Shown here: positions 44,219 to 56,981 of the stretch, one piece after another
Layout: each line of letters opens with the position of its first letter
Numbering within the stretch: the stretch's first letter is position 1
Notes under the pieces: model-generated
What the model saw: only the letters and a program-made list of their open reading frames with translations
The model's database searches: none
Told to the model about the DNA's origin: nothing
Translations under genes and position numbers: made by a program
NCBI GenBank assembly: GCA_026075535.2
Contig: AP026538.1
Coordinates: forward strand, 10,478,001-10,542,000
Direction: 5' to 3'
DNA from: Tricholoma matsutake
Taxonomy: Eukaryota > Basidiomycota > Agaricomycetes > Agaricales > Tricholomataceae
Length of the DNA stretch: 64,000 nucleotides

Positions 44219-45244
44219 GCAAGAGTCATATGCAACTGGGCAGGCTGTTTCCCAAGTTTTTCCAAATCTCAGGACTGCTTCAGTTTGATGGTCACTTGCA
44301 TCAGTGGTAACATAGATGTTGGAGGTAGGGTCATCATAGTCAATGACAGTGAGGCAATCTACACCAAGCACTAATTTCTTGATATGTTCAAATGCAGATT
44401 GATGTTCACTCATCCATTCTGGGAAGATTTTATCACATTCCTTGGTAGTGAGTGGGGTGAGGATACTGGTATATTCTGCCAATGCAGGAAGGAAAATGGC
44501 AATGTATCGGGTCAATCCTAAGAACCCACAGACATTGGTGGCAGTTGTTGATTGAGGCCAGTTTGTGATGCGGTCAGTCTTCTTGGGGTCAGGTAAAATA
44601 CCTGTCCAAGAGACAATATGCCCCAGAAAGGACAATTCAGTGGCAAATAGAATTGATTTGTCTGGATTGCAATAGATATTTGCATTTCTTAATGCTTCCA
44701 GAATGAGGGTACAGTTGTGTTCATGTTCCTCAAGTGTTTGTGACCAAATGATAATGTCATCCAGGTACACATGGCAGATCCTGCCTATGTGTTCTCTAAG
44801 AGCATCTGTCATTTGGTGTTGATGAGTGGCTGGGGCATTGCAGCCACCTTGGGGCATAACACTCCATTTGTATAGTCCCCAGGGAGTTCATACAGCAGTG
44901 AGGTGAACATCATCTAGGTGGACATGAGTCTGGGAAAAGGAGTTTGTCATGTCCATTTTGCCAAATATCTTTCCTTTCCCACAGTTGGAAAATATGTCAT
45001 CAACATGGGGTAAGGGGGAGTGGTTTTGGATAGTATTGCTGTTGAGAGCACGATAGTCATTTACCCAATGGGGAGGTATGGTCAGGTCTGGTATTACCCT
45101 GTGATACTTGGAAGCATACTCCAACAAGGAGGGACGCATATGGCCAGAGGCAAGATGTTCATCTAAAAGTTTCTTCCAAGAAACCTGATATTTCTTGGGT
45201 GCAGCATATCCTCTACCATTGGTTACTTGGGTAAGATCCTTCAA
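44219..45244 (-). pseudogene. Gypsy-3 reverse transcriptase
   Basis: Minus strand: RVIPDLTIPPHWVNDYRALN, then GKMDMTNSFSQ, a stop, WGLYKWSVMPQGGCNAP, the catalytic VYLDDIIIW, ELSFLGHIVS and ITNWPQ. The last part reaches the start of RNase H (VTTDASDHQ). One TGA after HLTAV is the main lesion, and the catalytic pair is intact. Confidence 0.88.
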
Positions 45245-45472
45245 TTATATACAGTGAAAAATGTGTTCTGGAAGGTTATCAATGTTGTTAGGAAGTTGGA
45301 GAGGGAAGCAATCAATGAAGTTGAGTTTCGTCTGGGCATCCTTTGCCTTGAGTACTTCCTGAAAAGCAATGGACTCAATATGATCTCTTACTGCAGCCAT
45401 AATGGGGGCAGGAAGAAGATATCCAGCAAGAGTAGGTTTCTCAGCACTCTCGAGTGTTATTGGTTTGGGAAT

Positions 45473-46144
45473 TTAGGTTTTCTTTGGTGTGGGTGGAAGT
45501 GCCACTCTTGGTTGCATAGGTTTCCTGAAAGGGATCATAGGATTCACAAGATCATACCCAGAATGCTTATCTATAACAGTTCTTGCATAGGTGTCAATCA
45601 CAATGTGTTCTGAAGAAAGGAATGGCATTCCTAATATAAGCGGTATTGGCAATCCTACATTCACTTTAATTCACATAGTCCTAGATATCCATTGTCCTTG
45701 TCCTGATTGCACCTCAAGCTTCACATATTCCTTGCACCTTAATGGAGGTTCTGATGGAGATGATAGGTTGTCTGGAGGGAGTTGGTATCGACAGAGTCCC
45801 AGGCTGTCGACAAGTTCAGAACTAATCACTGTAGATGGGGAGCCAATATCAATAAGGGTTCATATAAGAATAGGGAGTTCAGAAATATGAGGCCTAGTGG
45901 CAGTCAATTGGACATATAAATAAGGGACAGTAAAGGGTATCTCGGGAGAATTGGCAACATATGAGTCAGTTTTGACATCCTGAATTTCACCCTCAATGTA
46001 TGCAGTGGTGATCTTGGGGGCAGCTGCAGAAGCCATTTTCAGGGTGAGGGTACAGTATGAATCAACATCGAGCCAGGTATTGTTGGTTTCATAGGACATT
46101 GATCCGCTCAGTGTACCACATAAAAGGGTTGACAATGTGTACAA
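45473..46144 (-). pseudogene. Gypsy-3 protease region
   Basis: Minus strand: VQLTATRPHISEL, a stop, LIDIGSPSTVIS (aspartic-protease-like position, with IGS where a DxG motif is usual), then LPLILGMPFLSSEHIVID, the conserved ILGMPFL that follows retroviral-type proteases. Stops at about 45857 and 45668. Confidence 0.65.
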
Positions 46145-46170
46145 CCAGAGTGTTCCTTCAAGAGTTTTCT

Positions 46171-46896
46171 CTAGTTGATGGTGAATGCAGGGAGGAATTT
46201 GTGGTTGACAATGGAGCTAACTCCAGAAGCTGAACCTTGTTGTTGAGGATCTGTAATCTGGGAGAGAAGGTCCTTCTTCTCTCCATGACATGCAGCACAT
46301 GCAGTGTTATTCATGTCGATGAGCTTCTGAGTGTGGCCATCCTCAGTGCACATCTGATTGTCTCTCTCCTTCACTTTGATAGACCAAGCTGCAAGGTCCA
46401 TGGATAAGATGGATTCATTGCTGAGGTTGAGGCAAAGGTCGGGGTGGAGATTAGATTGAAGTTATAATTTGAATGCATCTCTAGAGAGCACACAAGTAGG
46501 GGAGGATGTGGAGAGTATGGGGTTCAAGTTCTCCATTTCAATCTTCCAATCAATAAAAACTTTACTTCCCTGTTTTGAGGAGAGGATTTTCTCCAAGATG
46601 TTGTGAGCCCAGTTCTTGTCCAGAATGAGAGCAGAGAGTTCCCTTAGATATTCCTCAAGTGAGAGGGAATCAATCTGAGTTTGGTCAGCTTGATACCAAC
46701 CAACAAGTTGGGGTTCAAACATCCCTTTAGCGATGAAACTCACTATCTCTGCAGGGGTCTTACCTGCATGTTTCATGTACCATTTACATGCCATTGTCCA
46801 AGATTGCATAATGAGAGGAGTAATTTTACCAGCAGTGAGCATGGGACAGTCCTTCATCTTTGCAACCTGAACTTCAGCAAAGGTTTGAGTAGACAT
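46171..46896 (-). pseudogene. Gypsy-3 gag
   Basis: Minus strand from ATG 46896: MSTQTFAEVQVAKMKDCPML, TPLIMQSWTMACKWYMKHAG, FIDWKIEMENLNPIL. After one stop it continues to LAAWSIKVKERDNQM and ACAACHGEKKD. This fits the capsid/gag of agaricomycete gypsy elements. No classic CCHC knuckle is visible. Confidence 0.65.
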
Positions 46897-47050
46897 GTTG
46901 AGATGTGATTGTCCATATATGGTACATTTTGAGCAGTGGAAGATGTAATGGTAATGAAATCAGTAGAGTTGGTGGAGTCAGTAGATGGCAATGGCAATGG
47001 TGATGGTGATGTTGATGGGGAGGAGGGTAGAGGGTTCACAGTATTCAATC

Positions 47051-47816
47051 CTTGATCTCAACAGGTAAGTGGTTGGAACTTGTAGTTTGGCAGGTAAACT
47101 CAACTGAATCAGTCTTCTCCTCTTTCCTTGTAATGAGGGGAGTAGGGGTTGCAGGTAGCCAAGACAGAGTGGAGTGGTCATCAAGCAGAAGAGTATTGAT
47201 GTCAAAAAAAAAGTGAAAGGTTGCCTGGTTAGGGAACCTCACTCAGTAGTCAGACAGACAGACAGGAATAGGTTATCTTTGTTGCAGAGAGTAAAGGATG
47301 TTAATACTGTACAGCAGGAAGAATAATTAACTATACCTTCATTGCAGAGAGTAAGGGACAGGGCAATGAAGGGGAAAACACTCTACTACCTATAGTATTC
47401 TAAATATAGCTTTCTGCCTTGTACATATCAAGAAAAAGGCCACATCAAGACTTTCTATATATAGAAGGGCCACATCAAGACTTGGAATGATGGGAGCACG
47501 TCATTCTCGGGGATTGATGGCAGTGATGGGAATTTGATGGGATTTTTGATGGGAATGATAGGGGGCACAGATTGATCCAGAATTGATGCAGAATTGATGG
47601 GAATGTGATATCAATGCATAGTGGGCATTTTTTCATGGTCCAATTCTATATTTAACTGTTCTTTGATGCAGACATTGATGTGTGCATGCATTGGAGTGTT
47701 TTTGGTATATATGGTTGTTTTGCATGCACATTATGTGTGTTGGTGTGTACAGCTGTTTTGCATGCATGTTGTGTGTGTGTAGTAAGTCTGTGAGGGCACC
47801 AGACTTACAACAATCA
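47051..47816 (-). repeat. Probable leader and 5' LTR region of Gypsy-3
   Basis: Lies upstream of gag on the minus strand. A minus-strand TGTTGTAAGTCTGG at 47816 could be the LTR start. No second copy exists in the window to confirm it. No gene. Confidence 0.3.
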
Positions 47817-50290
47817 GCTTAGACTGAAGAGTAAAGCTCTTATATCAACTGATATGTGAGAGGGGACGACAATTGCTTGTTGGAAAAGGTAGATAGTACA
47901 AAGTTATATAAGTTTTAGAGAGATAGTACCAATAAGGAGAAAGTGGCCAACATAAGGCTGAACATAAGGCAGTGAAAAAGGTGTCCAAATCATGAAGTAC
48001 ATAAATGAGAAATGATGAGTAAGAAAATGTGCAAAGTCATAATATATCAAAGCCCTTTGTCCTGTTATTCCAATGAATCACAGATGTGTTGAAAAACATC
48101 ACAATGTGTCCTAGAAAGTGTGCTGTCTTGTCTCATGTCTGGTGTGCCCATCATGCAACACATCAACATGTAGAAGGTGTGCTGTGCACATCAGAAGTGC
48201 GGTGCAACAGGGGTATGGTGGTGATAGGTCCACCTTGTCATTCAAGCTCAGAAACACATCCACAATCGTTGTCCAAGCTCTATGAACCCATACGAACCCC
48301 TCTGAACCTCTACAAACCTCTACAAACCTCTACAAAGTCACGAGAATGCTTCGAAATTCTTCATATGCCTTTGGCTGCCATAATACAATCCCTCCAACCT
48401 TTGGACAGCTCAGGATATACACTTGAAACATCGTTGATGGGTTCCGAACCAGTTTCGAGCAATATCGCAGTGATATTGGCCTTCAAACAAGTCTGATATT
48501 TCCTCAACTGACTTCGAAAATCATTGAACATCAAAAATTGACATTGGGCACTGTATCGCTATCTGAATGGTCATCACACACATGCCAGACATATCCCCTA
48601 CCATTGTCAAACAATATTGCACTGATTTCGGGCCATGAATGAAGTCCGAAGAAACTTCGAAATCTTTGAGAAACATCGAACCTCGAAAAACATCTTCAGA
48701 CACAGAATTTCCTATTCGAATGATCTTTGGATGCATGCTGGACACATGGGACACTATCTCGAGTATATCGAACACATTTCAACTGCATGTGCATGCATAC
48801 AATCCACTTGAAGCAGTTTCTGATGTTTTATTCAATTTATAACAAGGACAGTCTGCTTTTAGCTATTCTTTCTTATTATTTCTTCATCATGTGTTATATT
48901 CACCCTTTCTAGTCTCGCTTTATTGTTCTGATATACTTATATTGTCTTTTGCCTCGAGTTTTCCACATGTTTGCCTCATGTTCTCTAGCCTTCTTAGGTA
49001 CTTTCTTTATTTTATATAAAAAGATGTACTAGATACAAAGAAACACAAGAAAGTCATTGTCTTCCTCCCAGATCACAGTGATTTGAGAGTTCAGTTTAGT
49101 CTTATTCAGTCTGAAGTTTGGTGTTTTATGCTAAACCTCCTTGAAATTCCTTGACATTCCTTGCATTATGCTATTTTTGCTCTCGTTTCCCTTGATTCAC
49201 CTTTGCTTTGCTTCTACTATTTATCTAGTCCCCTGATCTTGCATCCAAACATATTTGCGCACTTGAAATTCCTTGAGACTTCTGCGAAAAAAAACCTTGA
49301 AAAATATCGCAACACCTCAAAAATCATTGCAATGTCTCGCAAATCATCACAACTCCTCGAAACACATTCTTTTAGCTTTGAACTGCTTTGACAAGCAGTT
49401 ATTTTATGACTATTTGATGGTTGGTCTGACAGGTGACATCTAGAGGGCCTCGCATCCTTCCTATGACTTGTGTTATACCATCCAAAGCCTTTTTGTGGGT
49501 TTTGTTTGGGTTTCCAGGTTGAGCATCATCAGCAGCCAGGTGTGTGCAACATGCTGTGAAGTTGTTCAAATGCATGCTAAACTGTTCAAAGCATTGTGAA
49601 GCATTTCAGAGGTGTTTCATGAGTTCATAGAAGTCTGTATGCATTTGTAGTGAACTGGGGTATTGGTGATGATGTGTGAGAGTGTATGGGAACATTCCCA
49701 GAGCTTGGAGGGCAAGGTGGCTATCAGTCAGTACATTGGCTTTGATCATGGGCTCAGAGAAATAGATGGAGGAAGGAATTTCTACTGGTCACATATGAAA
49801 TGTAGTGGACCATGTGGTATTTCATCTATAACAGCCAACAGTGGCAGTCAGCCTCACACTCTGAGAATACCCTTCCTGGCCTGCTAGCCTATGTTGAGAT
49901 CTGCAGCATGAATGGTGCTTTTGTGTGCCCTTTGATGTGGTGTGCTAATTATAGAACATTGTATGATGTAAAGTTTCCCTTGTTATTTCTCTCTTTCTAA
50001 CTCTCCCTTTATCTTATTCTCATTGTTAGTCACTTAGTATATATATTCACATATACCTACCAAACACCTCAGTCCATTATACACTGACTGAGGTGAGTAG
50101 ACTATATTGTTTGATCCATATACTCAATTACTTACTGTACTATTTATAGTTTACATGTGTATTGCTTAGGTACAGTAGTGATCAATATAGTCCATTATAC
50201 ACTGACTGAGTTTATGTGTGTATCACTTAGGTTGGATGTCTATAGCCTATGCTAATTGCCAGCAGGCTTTCTGGCACAGATTAGCATTGA
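47817..50290. other. Gene-free stretch with simple internal repeats
   Basis: No supported gene. CTCTACAAAC occurs three times in tandem (about 48307-48337). CGAA/TCGA motifs are scattered over 48.28-48.78 and 49.28-49.37 kb. The block CATTATACACTGACTGAG is duplicated at about 50075 and 50190. Short frames show no protein content. Confidence 0.5.
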
Positions 50291-50299
50291 GGGCTGACA

Positions 50300-52811
50300 A
50301 TGCATTTAGATCAACAAATGCCAATCATATCTCCCCTCTATGACTGGAAACATCCTGTATTATGTAAACATGATTATCTTACTAACCACAATCACTATGT
50401 CAAACAAAACTCTCTCAATCTTCAACCCTTTTTCTTTGCAATTGGGGCCAAAAGGGCCACTCCAAATGCACACACAGGACATTATTTGGTATTCAGAGTC
50501 CCAATTCCAGCAAGTTTTGTTGGATATCAACTGGGCAAATTTATAAAACAACAATGGGTGCAAAAAATTCTCTACTCCAAGCTTGTAAGTTGAGATCTTT
50601 TCTAAAAGGAATTAAGCAATAAGTCACTGAAAAATATCAGATGTATGTCATCAGCATTACCACCTCCATCAGCCTTGTGATTGATGTGCCAATCTTACTT
50701 CAGTCCTTGACCAACAGTATGGCTGATGTCAATTTGAAGCACCTACCCCTTGGATTCCATCCATCTCTCTTGGCCATGTCAGATGATGGTGTTGTCATGG
50801 AGAGTCTGAGCCACCTAGTGCATTCATATGCATGTGATTGGTGGAGATACAATAGGGAACCAGCACCAGGGGGTATTTTGGCATCAACATCCTGGATGAG
50901 TGCCTTGATAGTTATTGGCAACAATAGATCCCTTCCCCTGTGATCACCAACTCACCACCCACCCATAGCCAGCCAGCAAATGATGGTCCCAATTCCAAAG
51001 CCAATTGCCAATCTTGCATTGGCCTGTGGGCTCTCATTCATGATATGTTCAATGAGCACATGGTATGCATGAGTATGACTTCATAAATGTCTGTGAACCA
51101 TCAGCAGATGCTGCAATGAATGCAAATGTCAGGAAAGTGGCTGGGTTACACCAGCTTCATGAGCTCACCTGCTCAAGGAGCTTCATCTTCATTTTGAACT
51201 GCAGACCTTGCATCAGCAACAGCAATGGGATCAAAAAAAACCCTCAACATGCTGGGGGACTGTCAAAGCAATTGGTTGTAACAAGACAATCAGCACTGGT
51301 GTCAGCACACATGCACAGGCTGAGCTCAAGCACCTGAAGTCTCTTCCCCCCACCTCCCACAAGTGGACCTGGGGTGTTGACATCACCAAGAGCTATTTTT
51401 TGGCATCTAACCAGATGACTAAGAGCAAACATCATTCCAGGTGTGCTTGGTCTCTGCCTGATGGTGTATATGATAAGGAGTGAAGAGTGGTAAATCACAG
51501 CCAGTTTTCCAACAGCTGTCTCTGGTACCTATGGTCTACCACCCACAGTAACTGGTATCGATGCTGGCCTTTATTTTTCAGATGCTGGATCCAACCATTT
51601 GTCACATTCTGATACTGGGTCCAATGCCAATGCTGATGTTTTCCCCACTGCTACTGATGCCAATGCTGATGTGCACACTGTGCTCAGCCAGCCCACTGCC
51701 TCTTATGCCGCTATGTTATGGGAAGCCAAAGATGATGCATCAGATGACACTTGTCACTGATCAGCCTACTGCATTTCAGATGGCTTGGCAGGGCAATGAT
51801 TCACCATCATCATCTTCCCATACAGGTTCCCCAACTGGCTTTGATGCTGGTGCCTTTTACCTTCCAGATTCTATTTCTACCTCTTCATCTCCCCCCACAA
51901 CAACTATTTTGACTGCTTTCCCCACCACATCTGATCATTGATGTGGCTGATGTTTTCCTCTCATCATCAGAGACCCTTTTTGTGGAGCTTATAGATCCTC
52001 TTGCTACCATTACTGTCAATGGCATGTCTGACTATGTAGTCCCATTGACAAAAACAAGTGTATTGACCTCTTGTCAGCTACCAGATGATCCAACAGTCAT
52101 GGTCTCCCATACTCAGAATCAGTCTCAGATAGAACCAATTCCAAATGAGTCATGACTGACTATGCATAGCAAGGAAAGACAAGGCCCTACAATGTTGTGG
52201 ATTTAAGTTACACCCAACCACATCAGGGGTATTACATGACTTTGTTGAGGAGTACTAGTGCTGCTGGGACCTTGATTCTGTCTTATTTCCACCCATCCAA
52301 AATTACAGGCAAGAAATCAGGTGCTGTTGGACGACATAACTGCCTTAAGGTTTATGGGTAAGCTTCCAAGAAAGGTTGCAATGGCTGAATGAAGAATCAC
52401 ATCATTGCATTGTTTCGAGAGTATAAGGGTATGAATTATATACCGTCTACAATGCACAATGCAATACGATGGAGTAAGACAGATCCTTTTATTGAGTGGA
52501 AGGGCTCCAATGTGGGGTGGATTATTGTTGGCAGAAAGGTGAACAGGCAACCGGCTGCCACTAAGGGAACAGGGCAGGGCACACATGGTGAACTTTCAAC
52601 CTTGAAAGCCAACCAAACACCAAGGAGCCTGCAAACAAATTCAGTTAAGAAACCTTGCAGTCAACCTAGGAAGAGAAAGAGGTCAGATAACTTTGTGCCT
52701 CTGCAAAAGCTGAAAATGGTTAAGCTCAACTCAGAGTCCACATTGAGGGGAAGTGAAGAGTCCTGTTTGGTGAACATGCCATTGGGAGCACGATGGGAGA
52801 ACAATAGCTGA
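50300..52811 (+). pseudogene. Decayed coding region, family not recognised
   Basis: Plus-strand frames up to 140 codons alternate with stops. Examples: HTGHYLVFRVPIPASFVGYQ (50.45 kb), DVNLKHLPLGFHPSLLAMSD (50.73 kb), HYHSRCAW-type segments (51.4 kb), and a Lys/Arg-rich segment SQPRKRKRSDNF (52.66 kb). Codon-like texture suggests one or more old transposon genes. I cannot assign a family. Confidence 0.35.
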
Positions 52812-53305
52812 GCCTATAATGCTGTCTTCACCATACTCTTTAACATTTGGCAGGAGGATCCTGATTCTATACTTATGTGCCAGTTGGCAGGAATTACAAT
52901 CTGGCACACTGAATAATTTATTGGATTCTTTTTGACTGCATGAAAGTATACCTGGAGGGCCCTCTGAAGCACATTATACATTGGAGCAGATTAGAGACTA
53001 CATGAGGTGTCACCTGGCAAGGTTATCAAGGAATTTTGCATTTTGTGAGTATGTATGCCAGGATTGACACAATATTAAATTGTTTGTTTAGCTCAGCATC
53101 AGCTGTTACTAGATCCATACATTTCTGCCCAAACTTGAATGGTCATGACATTGATGTGTGAGAATTGGAACTGCTGCATTGTATTGTCAAGACATGGGTG
53201 CAATCTTCAGGAATCCTTGGATGATATTACTATTCCTTTGTCTGCTACATGTCCAGTTTATGCTGAGATCTTTGTCTTGTAAATTCACTTTTGTGTGTCA
53301 TCCAT
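52812..53305. other. Gene-free stretch
   Basis: No gene or repeat recognised between the decayed coding region and the inverted-repeat element. Confidence 0.35.
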
Positions 53306-55127
53306 CAGGAAAAACCTGATTTCCTAAATCGGGCTTAATTCCCATCTATTACTAGAAATGTGACTAATGTGTAGTAACATCACTAAGTGGCAGAGATTTA
53401 TGGCAAATGCTACTTATTCCAGCTTTTAGGCTGTGTTTTCCCTAGTGCACTCTAAGTTTTTGGGAGCCCTGGTAAATTTATCCTGAAAACCTGAACACCT
53501 CAGTGTGCCTGGTACTTACTCCTCCACTAATTTCAGTGGATTTCCTTATTTTACTTGCAAAAACATTATGAAAGGAAAACAAAAAAGAACATTGCATGAC
53601 TATGTATCATAGGATGAACAGGTCGAAATGACCATTTCAGACTACTAAAGGTTGTTCCATTAGATGGTGTAAGATGTATGGTATTGGTTGACATAAAGTA
53701 ACAAAGAGTCAGTAATTTACATGAGCAGACTAGAAGAACATGTAGTAACTTTAACTTGGAATCTATGCGCTTCAAGTTGGACAGTGGCCACCATCACATA
53801 TCTCACATCTTGATGTCCAAATCATTTCAAACCCCACTGGAAATCCAACATGCACCAAACATAGACCAAACAAAGGTTTTTCTTCAACCACATCTTTGTC
53901 TCTTCTTTGTCTCCATCCCCATACCCCTTCCATAAGCTTCCATCTTTCTAAGCAGAGACAACCATGGCCGCCATATCACAGCCTCTTGGTGACCAAATAC
54001 AGCATTGAACATTTACTCAGGACCACAATGGTGCCACATCACACGCCAGACAAACACAACAAACTTTTTTTTTGTTTCTTTCTTGTTTCTATAAACTAAC
54101 TATAATTATTAATGATGGATGCAAACACAACATGACCCATGCTCAATCATGCACTAACACTCCTCCTGGGATACAAGGCTAATGATAGTAGGAGATGGCT
54201 GGGAGACCCATGAAGGGGTATACCTGCAAGATAAGCACTTACCAACCCCCCACCACATTGCTGATAGTTCCCCTAACACCCCCAGAATGGTGTGCCACAT
54301 CACACACAATACAAACACAACACCCAGGCCCAGCCCCAGTAACTTTTTTTGTTTCTTTCTTGTTTCTATAAACTAACTACATTTGTTTATATTTACATTA
54401 GATTCTTAATGATGGATGCAGACACAACATGACCCACACTCACTCACGTGCTAACCCCCTCCTCCCGGGAGGCGAGGCTGATGATAGCAGATAGGAGACA
54501 GCCAGGAGACCTGTGAAGGGGTATCCCTGCCAGGTAAGCACTTACCAACCCCCTGCCACATTACTGACAGTCCCCTAACCCCCCAGACTAGGAATCCCCA
54601 CTAACACAACATGATAATGCCACACACGCCATGCAATCCATGCATCCAGACACCTCCACTATGAACAACTGCTTGTAGGGTGGATTATGGGTGCAGCTTG
54701 CTTTGGCAGCGGGTGCGAGGGAGGAGGACATAAATGACATTGAACAACATGATGATGGCAAGAGGGAGGAGAGTGTACTACTGAGGTGTTGCTAGTAGTT
54801 TGTATTGTTAATGTTACTATGTTGATAGCAACTACATCTTGTTGACAACTTCCAATCTGGTCATTCAAATAACAGAGGAAATTTCAATAAATGGTTTTGT
54901 GAATTGTGTGTTAAGAGCTCCTAAATTACTACTTAATTCCTACTAATGGTCATTTGTTGCTGCTAAAAATAAATGAACCAGTCTAAAAGTTCCTTTTTTC
55001 TGCAATTTTTCTGGGAATCTTACTTATGGCCAGAAACAGCACTTATTTAACTTATTGTCTGTAATAAGAGGTAATAAGCATTAAATTTCTGGTAATAATG
55101 TCAAATTCCCAAATCCAGTTTTTCCTG
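53306..55127. mobile_element. Modular hAT-like element f, 1,822 bp (TSD not found)
   Basis: Ends CAGGAAAAAC.TGATTT and the complement AAATCCAGTTTTTCCTG are inverted with few mismatches. The core carries the shared modules: ACTTTTTTT..TTTCTATAAACTAACTA tracts at 54063 and 54343, and a GAGC-type hairpin at 54662 (CAACTGCTTGTAGGGTGGA). A roughly 280-bp segment is tandemly duplicated (54.06-54.34 and 54.34-54.62 kb). No coding capacity. Without a clean 8-bp TSD the superfamily is less certain. Confidence 0.6.
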
Positions 55128-55143
55128 ATGTCCCCTGCTGATC

Positions 55144-56980
55144 ATGATTGACTTAGGTGAATTTGACCTTACATCTGGAGACATTCAGCAGGGATACAGC
55201 TTGAGAGGGTCGATATACTATGCAGCAGATCATTTGACTATGTGGTTCATTGCATGGGCTGGTATGGTCTGGTATCATGATGGATTGTTTACTGGTCAGT
55301 CACTTGTCTATGAAGGTGTGGTGCAGAACTTGACTGGAATACCTTATGAAAATGCAATCGTGGGTCTGTATGTATGTGACTCCTACTAATCTGCTTGAGT
55401 TCCTAGTTTCCAACATACTTTGCTTGTGGGTCGACTTGTGTGATTTGTGATTCAATATATGACTAAGGAAAGTAAACAATAACCCTGTACTTCAAGATAT
55501 GGATGATGGGGGTGGTAGGTGAGAAAGGACAATAGGGTTCTACAAGCCTGCAACAGGTGGTTCATCAGTGCTCAGCAGTGGCACATGCGCTGGAGTGTAC
55601 CAACCTATATACTTCACCATGACCATGACCCTCCCCCCAGAGAGAACTCAGATATTCAGATGTGCTGTGGCCCACTAGCACAAGTGATAGAATGGGTCCA
55701 CAGGCATGGATGTTTGAAAGATGGCAATAAAGCCATTCTGAAATTTGAGGATATACAATGGTATCTTTTAGACTCCATCCTCCAACCACAAAGGGGTGGC
55801 AGAACAGGAATCCTGGACCCTGGGTTGGGGGGGTGGTCTGGCCAGAGGCCAGAAAAAAAGTTCTGACTTGTGTATTCAGACAGTGGTGGGCCATGATCAG
55901 ACAGCTTAATTACTCATGAGATGGGTTCAAATGTCATAGGAAGCTGTTGTAGATAATTCATACCTAATAAAAATTTTGTACCAACTGACACAACTGTTGA
56001 AAATGCTGAAGAAAAAGAAAGTGAGTGTTGGCATGTAGATGCAGGGACTGATGTAATGCATCCTTTAGAATGACTGGCAAATTTATGGCAGAAGGCACAC
56101 TTCTGTGTCCAGACTGTGGAAGTGACATCTGAGTTGGTACAGGCAGACACAAAAACCTTGACATCCACCATGCGTCAAAACCCTGCCAAGCTGAGTGTGA
56201 TAGGCAAAAAGCATGTACCTGGCCCAAGCCAGAGGCAAAACCAAATCAGACACTCCATTCATTTTTCAATGCAAGGGCTGCCCCTAATCCCCCTCTGGTA
56301 TCTGTGCTGGCTCTAATCCATGCTCCTGAGGTCAGCACTGACCAGACAGTCAATGGAGACCAAGATCCAATGCCATTGGATGTCTCACCTATGTCCAATG
56401 GGATGAGCCCAAGGGAGGATGAGATGGGGGCATGTGCGGTAGTGTCAGAGCTGCTCTCCTGACTTCACATGGAAATCAAGCAGAATCCAAGTGATAACCC
56501 CCATGTGACTGCAGAAAATTGACTTAGTGAGTTCTGGCAAGATCCTTCAACCATCATGCAAGGCCTCAGGGAGGATGATTGGGAAGAGATGTTGAATCCA
56601 ATGATGAAGAGAGCATTTGAGGGTGCAACACATACCACAGCAAAAGAAATGATGCAATGGGACCAGTATGGACTTGATGGCTTTCCTCTGGTACTTCGTA
56701 ATGTGGCATGGTTTGAAAGGCAGCATGTTTGAATCAAAGGTTACAGTGATTCTGGATGAGCTAGAATCTTTGTGTGTGAGACCATGCAAGGTGCTGAAGT
56801 CCACATCACTGTATGAGGGCATCATGGATTGGATAAAGTGTGGTGTACACAAGAACACACCTCTTCAATATCATGGCATTGGAGGCCTCATGACTACAAT
56901 CCAAAGGAAGAACAAGCTAGTCCAACACTTGCGGATGATGAAGCTCAACAACAGCTGTAAGTTGCTAGGCAAGGCTGCTG
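55144..56980 (+). pseudogene. Decayed coding region, family not recognised
   Basis: Plus-strand segments DLGEFDLTSGDIQQGYS (55.15 kb), NSDIQMCCGPLAQVIEW (55.65 kb) and a frame near 56.53-56.72 kb (EFWQDPSTIMQGLREDDWEE, then PLVLRNVAWF), with frameshifts and TGA stops between. It may belong with the region at 50.3-52.8 kb as one old transposon split by element f. That link is a guess from position. Confidence 0.35.
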
Positions 56981-56981
56981 C

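Larger units (their letters stand above)
37887..47250 (-). mobile_element. Gypsy-3: chromodomain Ty3/gypsy element with three insertions
   Basis: Minus-strand element. From right to left: gag (46.9-46.2 kb), protease region (46.1-45.5 kb), RT (45.24-44.2 kb), RNase H, integrase to 42.19 kb, and the integrase C-terminus with chromodomain region down to 37.89 kb. Interrupted by a solo LTR (43504-44218), hAT-e (40102-42178) and hAT-d (38342-40031). Removing each insert plus one TSD copy restores reading-frame continuity. The RT motif YLDD is intact. LTRs could not be fixed; the 5' LTR is probably within 47.25-47.82 kb and no 3' LTR was found. Confidence 0.85.

Noticed and set aside
43503..44310. 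Plus-strand frames of 60-84 codons
   Set aside because: They fall within the solo LTR inserted in Gypsy-3 or run opposite to its RT; not genes.
53298..55135. 8-bp TSD for element f
   Set aside because: TCATCCAT and ATGTCCCC are not convincing duplicates even when the boundary is moved by 2 bp.
50300..56980. A single novel host gene cluster
   Set aside because: The frames are short, broken by many TGA stops and CpG-poor, like the dead transposons around them; no two segments could be joined by plausible splice sites.
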